Made by a program: the position numbers and the translations under genes. A stretch of 6,405 bases of DNA, from NCBI GenBank assembly GCA_025355835.1, contig JANXYW010000014.1, forward strand, positions 1-6,405, written 5' to 3'. The notes under the pieces are model-generated. The model was given only the letters and a program-made list of their open reading frames with translations. It searched no databases and was not told the origin of the DNA. This document shows positions 4,809 through 6,405 of the stretch, piece after piece (positions within the stretch are counted from its first letter, which is position 1; each line of letters begins with the position of its first letter). The DNA is from Chloroflexota bacterium (GTDB lineage: Bacteria; Chloroflexota; Dehalococcoidia; DSTF01; JACRBR01).

Positions 4809-4832
4809 TGCTCGGCTAACGCCAACCGCTTG

Positions 4833-4846
4833 GTGCTAAGTGCTAC
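4833..4846. repeat. Heptamer pair GTGCTAA/GTGCTAC at the hemB stop
   Basis: Two adjacent heptamers differ only in the last base (4833-4839 and 4840-4846). The second one supplies the TAG stop codon of hemB on the minus strand (4845-4843). This may be the edge of a third short tandem-repeat type, but two copies are weak evidence. Confidence 0.35.
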
Positions 4847-5841
4847 GCGCCATCCTCCCGCAGCCACGCAGCGGCTTCCTTCGCGTGATACGTGATGATG
4901 ATGTCCGCGCCTGCGCGCTTGATCGACGTGAGGATCTCCAGCGTCGAGCGCCGGCCGTCGATCCAGCCGTTCGCCGCCGCCGCCTTCACCATCGCGTACT
5001 CGCCGCTGACGTTGTACGCCGCCAACGGCACGTCGAACTCCTGCCGCGCCTTCGCCAGCACGTCGAGGTACGGCAACGCCGGCTTCACCATCACGATGTC
5101 CGCGCCCTCTTCGATGTCGTCCTGTATCTCGAGCAGCGCTTCGCGCGCGTTCGGCGGATCCATCTGATAGCCGCGGCGGTCGCCGAACTGCGGCGCGCTG
5201 TCCGCTGCGACGCGAAACGGTCCGTAGAACGCCGACGCGTACTTCGCGCTGTACGCCATGATCGGCGTCTGCACGAACCCCGCATCGTCGAGCGTCTCGC
5301 GGATCGCGCCGACGCGTCCGTCCATCATGTCCGACGGCGCGACGATATCGGCGCCCGCGCGCGCGTGCGACAAGGCGGTGTGCGCCAGCAGTTCGATCGA
5401 TTCGTCGTTGTCGACTTCGCCGTCGACGATCAGCCCGCAGTGCCCGTGATCGGTGTACTCGCACAAACAGACATCGGTGATCACGACCAGCTCCGGCACC
5501 GCGTCCTTGAACGCGCGCACGGCGTCCTGCACGATGCCCGCGTCGTCGTACGCCTCCGAGCCGCGCGCGTCCTTCGACGCCGGCAGCCCGAACAACAGCA
5601 CCGCCGGCACGCCCAGCGCTTTCAGCTCCGCCGCTTCACGCCCGATCTGGTCGAGCGAGATCTGGTACTGCCCCGGCATCGACGAGATCTCGTCGCGCAC
5701 GCCACGCCCGTGGGTCACGAACAGCGGGTACACAAAGTCCGCCACCGAAAGCCGCGTCTCCTGCACCAACCGCCGTACCCCCGCCGACTGCCGCAACCGC
5801 CGGTGGCGGGCGAAATTGCCGCGTGTCGTCAGATCGAGCAT
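4843..5841 (-). CDS. hemB: Delta-aminolevulinic acid dehydratase (porphobilinogen synthase)
   Basis: A 332-residue cytosolic enzyme that joins two 5-aminolevulinate molecules into porphobilinogen, the second committed step of tetrapyrrole synthesis. Length and motifs are typical. The zinc-binding motif [14 protein letters not shown] holds C125, C127 and C135, so this is the zinc-dependent type and not the Mg-only type with Asp. The two active-site lysines are K200 in [16 protein letters not shown] and K253 in [10 protein letters not shown], the latter forming the Schiff base. [13 protein letters not shown] (169-181) and [13 protein letters not shown] (224-236) are also family signatures. ATG 5841 is chosen because the family N-terminus ([16 protein letters not shown]) follows it. 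A TAGAAT box lies 6 nt upstream, while GGAGGAG at 5860-5854 is 12 nt away, too far for a normal ribosome-binding site. It is downstream of hemD and a small membrane protein on the same strand, so it may also be read by operon transcription. Confidence 0.96.
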   Translation of the reverse strand: MLDLTTRGNFARHRRLRQSAGVRRLVQETRLSVADFVYPLFVTHGRGVRDEISSMPGQYQISLDQIGREAAELKALGVPAVLLFGLPASKDARGSEAYDDAGIVQDAVRAFKDAVPELVVITDVCLCEYTDHGHCGLIVDGEVDNDESIELLAHTALSHARAGADIVAPSDMMDGRVGAIRETLDDAGFVQTPIMAYSAKYASAFYGPFRVAADSAPQFGDRRGYQMDPPNAREALLEIQDDIEEGADIVMVKPALPYLDVLAKARQEFDVPLAAYNVSGEYAMVKAAAANGWIDGRRSTLEILTSIKRAGADIIITYHAKEAAAWLREDGA

Positions 5842-5847
5842 GATTCC

Positions 5848-5853
5848 ATTCTA
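5848..5853 (-). promoter_or_regulatory. Possible internal -10 box of hemB (leaderless)
   Basis: On the minus strand TAGAAT is followed by GGAATC (6 nt) and ATG at 5841. The box lies only 6 nt past the stop codon of the membrane-protein gene, so hemB could have its own promoter within the cluster. GGAGGAG immediately upstream of the box makes a led, operon-borne reading possible as well. Confidence 0.4.
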
Positions 5854-5859
5854 CTCCTC

Positions 5860-6186
5860 CTACTCTCGCGCCGGAGCGCGCAGCTTGCTGCCTAGGGCGG
5901 AAGCCGTCCAGAGTCCCGCAAGCGCGGTGGCCAGCGCGATGCCATAGAAGTATGCGAAGAAGAACGGCGCCTCATACCTGGAGTTCCCCGCCCCGGAGGC
6001 ACACCGGGGACAGCCGGCGGCCCAAATCGCGATGCCGGCGAGCGTCGCGCCAAACATCACGCTGATCGCGGCAGTCACGACGAATACAGGACGATTGGCG
6101 GCGCGCCGCGTGGCGACACCAGCCACGGCGCCCGGTATCGCGCCTCCGAGAAACACCACCAGCCACACCGCGATGATTCCGAACAT
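5860..6186 (-). CDS. Small three-helix membrane protein between hemD and hemB
   Basis: A 108-residue hydrophobic protein of unknown function. There are three likely membrane helices: about 3-24, 34-57 and 73-98. The loop between helices 2 and 3 has a CPRC motif (C59-x-x-C62), a possible metal or thiol pair, and polar residues GAGNSRYE. A TRRAANR segment after helix 1 would face the cytoplasm by the positive-inside rule. I chose ATG 6186 because it starts the first helix; an in-frame TTG at 6237 would add 17 residues encoded by the perfect inverted repeat at 6202-6230, which is less likely. The ribosome-binding site is weak. The stop is 18 nt before hemB, and the start is about 56 nt after hemD. 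I do not recognise a family. Its place suggests a role linked to tetrapyrrole metabolism, but it could be a chance neighbour. Confidence 0.6.
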   Translation of the reverse strand: MFGIIAVWLVVFLGGAIPGAVAGVATRRAANRPVFVVTAAISVMFGATLAGIAIWAAGCPRCASGAGNSRYEAPFFFAYFYGIALATALAGLWTASALGSKLRAPARE

Positions 6187-6201
6187 GGCCTTGCACCGTC
6201 C

Positions 6202-6230
6202 TTGCCGTGACGGGATGACCGTCACGGCAA
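6202..6230. repeat. Perfect 12-bp inverted repeat after hemD
   Basis: TTGCCGTGACGG (6202-6213) and CCGTCACGGCAA (6219-6230) pair perfectly around a 5-nt loop (GATGA on the plus strand, TCATC in the minus-strand RNA). The hairpin begins 12 nt after the hemD stop codon and ends 15 nt before the membrane-protein ATG. In the minus direction no U-tract follows, so it is not a classical intrinsic terminator. It may stabilise the hemD message, attenuate read-through, or be a protein-binding palindrome. Confidence 0.7.
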
Positions 6231-6242
6231 CGCCCAAAACGA

Positions 6243-6405
6243 TCAGGGCGAACAGAACAGCCCTACCAACGCAGCCACCAACCCGTCGATCGAGTACTCC
6301 TCCGCCGTCACGGCGACATCCAACCCCGCATCACGCGCGGCCTGCGCCGTGATCGGGCCGATCGCCGCGATCGTCGTCGCGCGCAGCGGCGCGATGTCGC
6401 CATCG
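6243..6405 (-). CDS. hemD: Uroporphyrinogen-III synthase, 3' end only
   Basis: The last 53 codons of a gene that enters from the right edge; the first complete codon in the window begins at 6404 and the TGA stop is 6245-6243. The translation has IAAIGPITAQAARDAGLDV, then AVTAEEYSIDGLVAAL, which is the standard C-terminal signature of HemD (IGPxTAxAAxxxG, then a valine-rich strand, then EYxxxGLVxAL). HemD is a cytosolic enzyme that closes linear hydroxymethylbilane into uroporphyrinogen III with inversion of ring D. About 200 residues of the N-terminal part should lie outside the window, unless HemD is fused to HemC or CobA, which cannot be seen here. Being upstream of hemB on the same strand supports the call. 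Confidence 0.88.
   Translation of the reverse strand, partial: DGDIAPLRATTIAAIGPITAQAARDAGLDVAVTAEEYSIDGLVAALVGLFCSP

Noticed and set aside
4840..5895. A 351-codon open frame on the plus strand
   Set aside because: It is antisense to hemB, Arg/His-rich and without motifs, while the minus strand gives an intact HemB.
6202..6230. Intrinsic terminator of hemD
   Set aside because: The stem is strong, but the minus-strand sequence after it is GGACGGTG, with no U-tract.
6187..6237. TTG start at 6237 for the membrane protein
   Set aside because: The extra 17 residues are encoded by the perfect inverted repeat and have no ribosome-binding site. ATG 6186 begins directly at the first hydrophobic helix.

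Overview
The window comes from a high-GC bacterium. Its coding regions are about 63-67% GC in the stretches I counted by hand, and it carries bacterial families (RmuC, YqeK-type HD phosphohydrolase, zinc-type HemB, HemD). The phylum cannot be fixed from this sequence. Chloroflexota is plausible from the general look of the haem genes and the apparent leaderless starts, but that is a weak inference. I see seven confident genes, one eroded acetyltransferase gene, and intergenic spaces unusually rich in short repeats.

Layout. Positions 1-95 are a flank with an inverted repeat. Positions 102-715 (+) hold a two-gene toxin-antitoxin-like module: a 64-residue basic/acidic partner and a PIN-domain protein, sharing one base at the stop/start junction. 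Positions 712-1041 (-) hold the C-terminal half of a GNAT acetyltransferase whose stop codon overlaps the PIN stop. Positions 1105-2544 (-) hold a PHP metallohydrolase of the CehA/McbA type. Positions 2735-3730 (+) hold rmuC, flanked by two inversely oriented heptamer arrays. Positions 3731-4024 are almost entirely repeat-derived and run into the promoter of the YqeK-like gene at 4025-4642 (+). Positions 4643-4842 lie between convergent genes and hold two REP-like hairpin elements. Positions 4843-6405 (-) are a haem-biosynthesis block read from right to left: the 3' end of hemD, a small three-helix membrane protein, then hemB.

How the genes relate. HemD and HemB belong to one pathway: 5-aminolevulinate to porphobilinogen (HemB), and hydroxymethylbilane to uroporphyrinogen III (HemD). 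The membrane protein between them is unidentified. The PIN protein and its small partner are very likely one functional unit. RmuC, YqeK, PHP and GNAT are single housekeeping or accessory genes with no obvious shared pathway.

I found no large undescribed system. The signals most worth a second look are: (1) a TANNNT -10 box exactly 6 nt before the start codon in three separate genes, implying leaderless transcripts; (2) a dispersed repeat whose GGTGAA end sits exactly 11 nt before the -10 box of two different genes; (3) heptamer arrays flanking rmuC that could form two-tier G-quadruplexes; and (4) the unusual antitoxin candidate, which lacks a recognisable DNA-binding fold.
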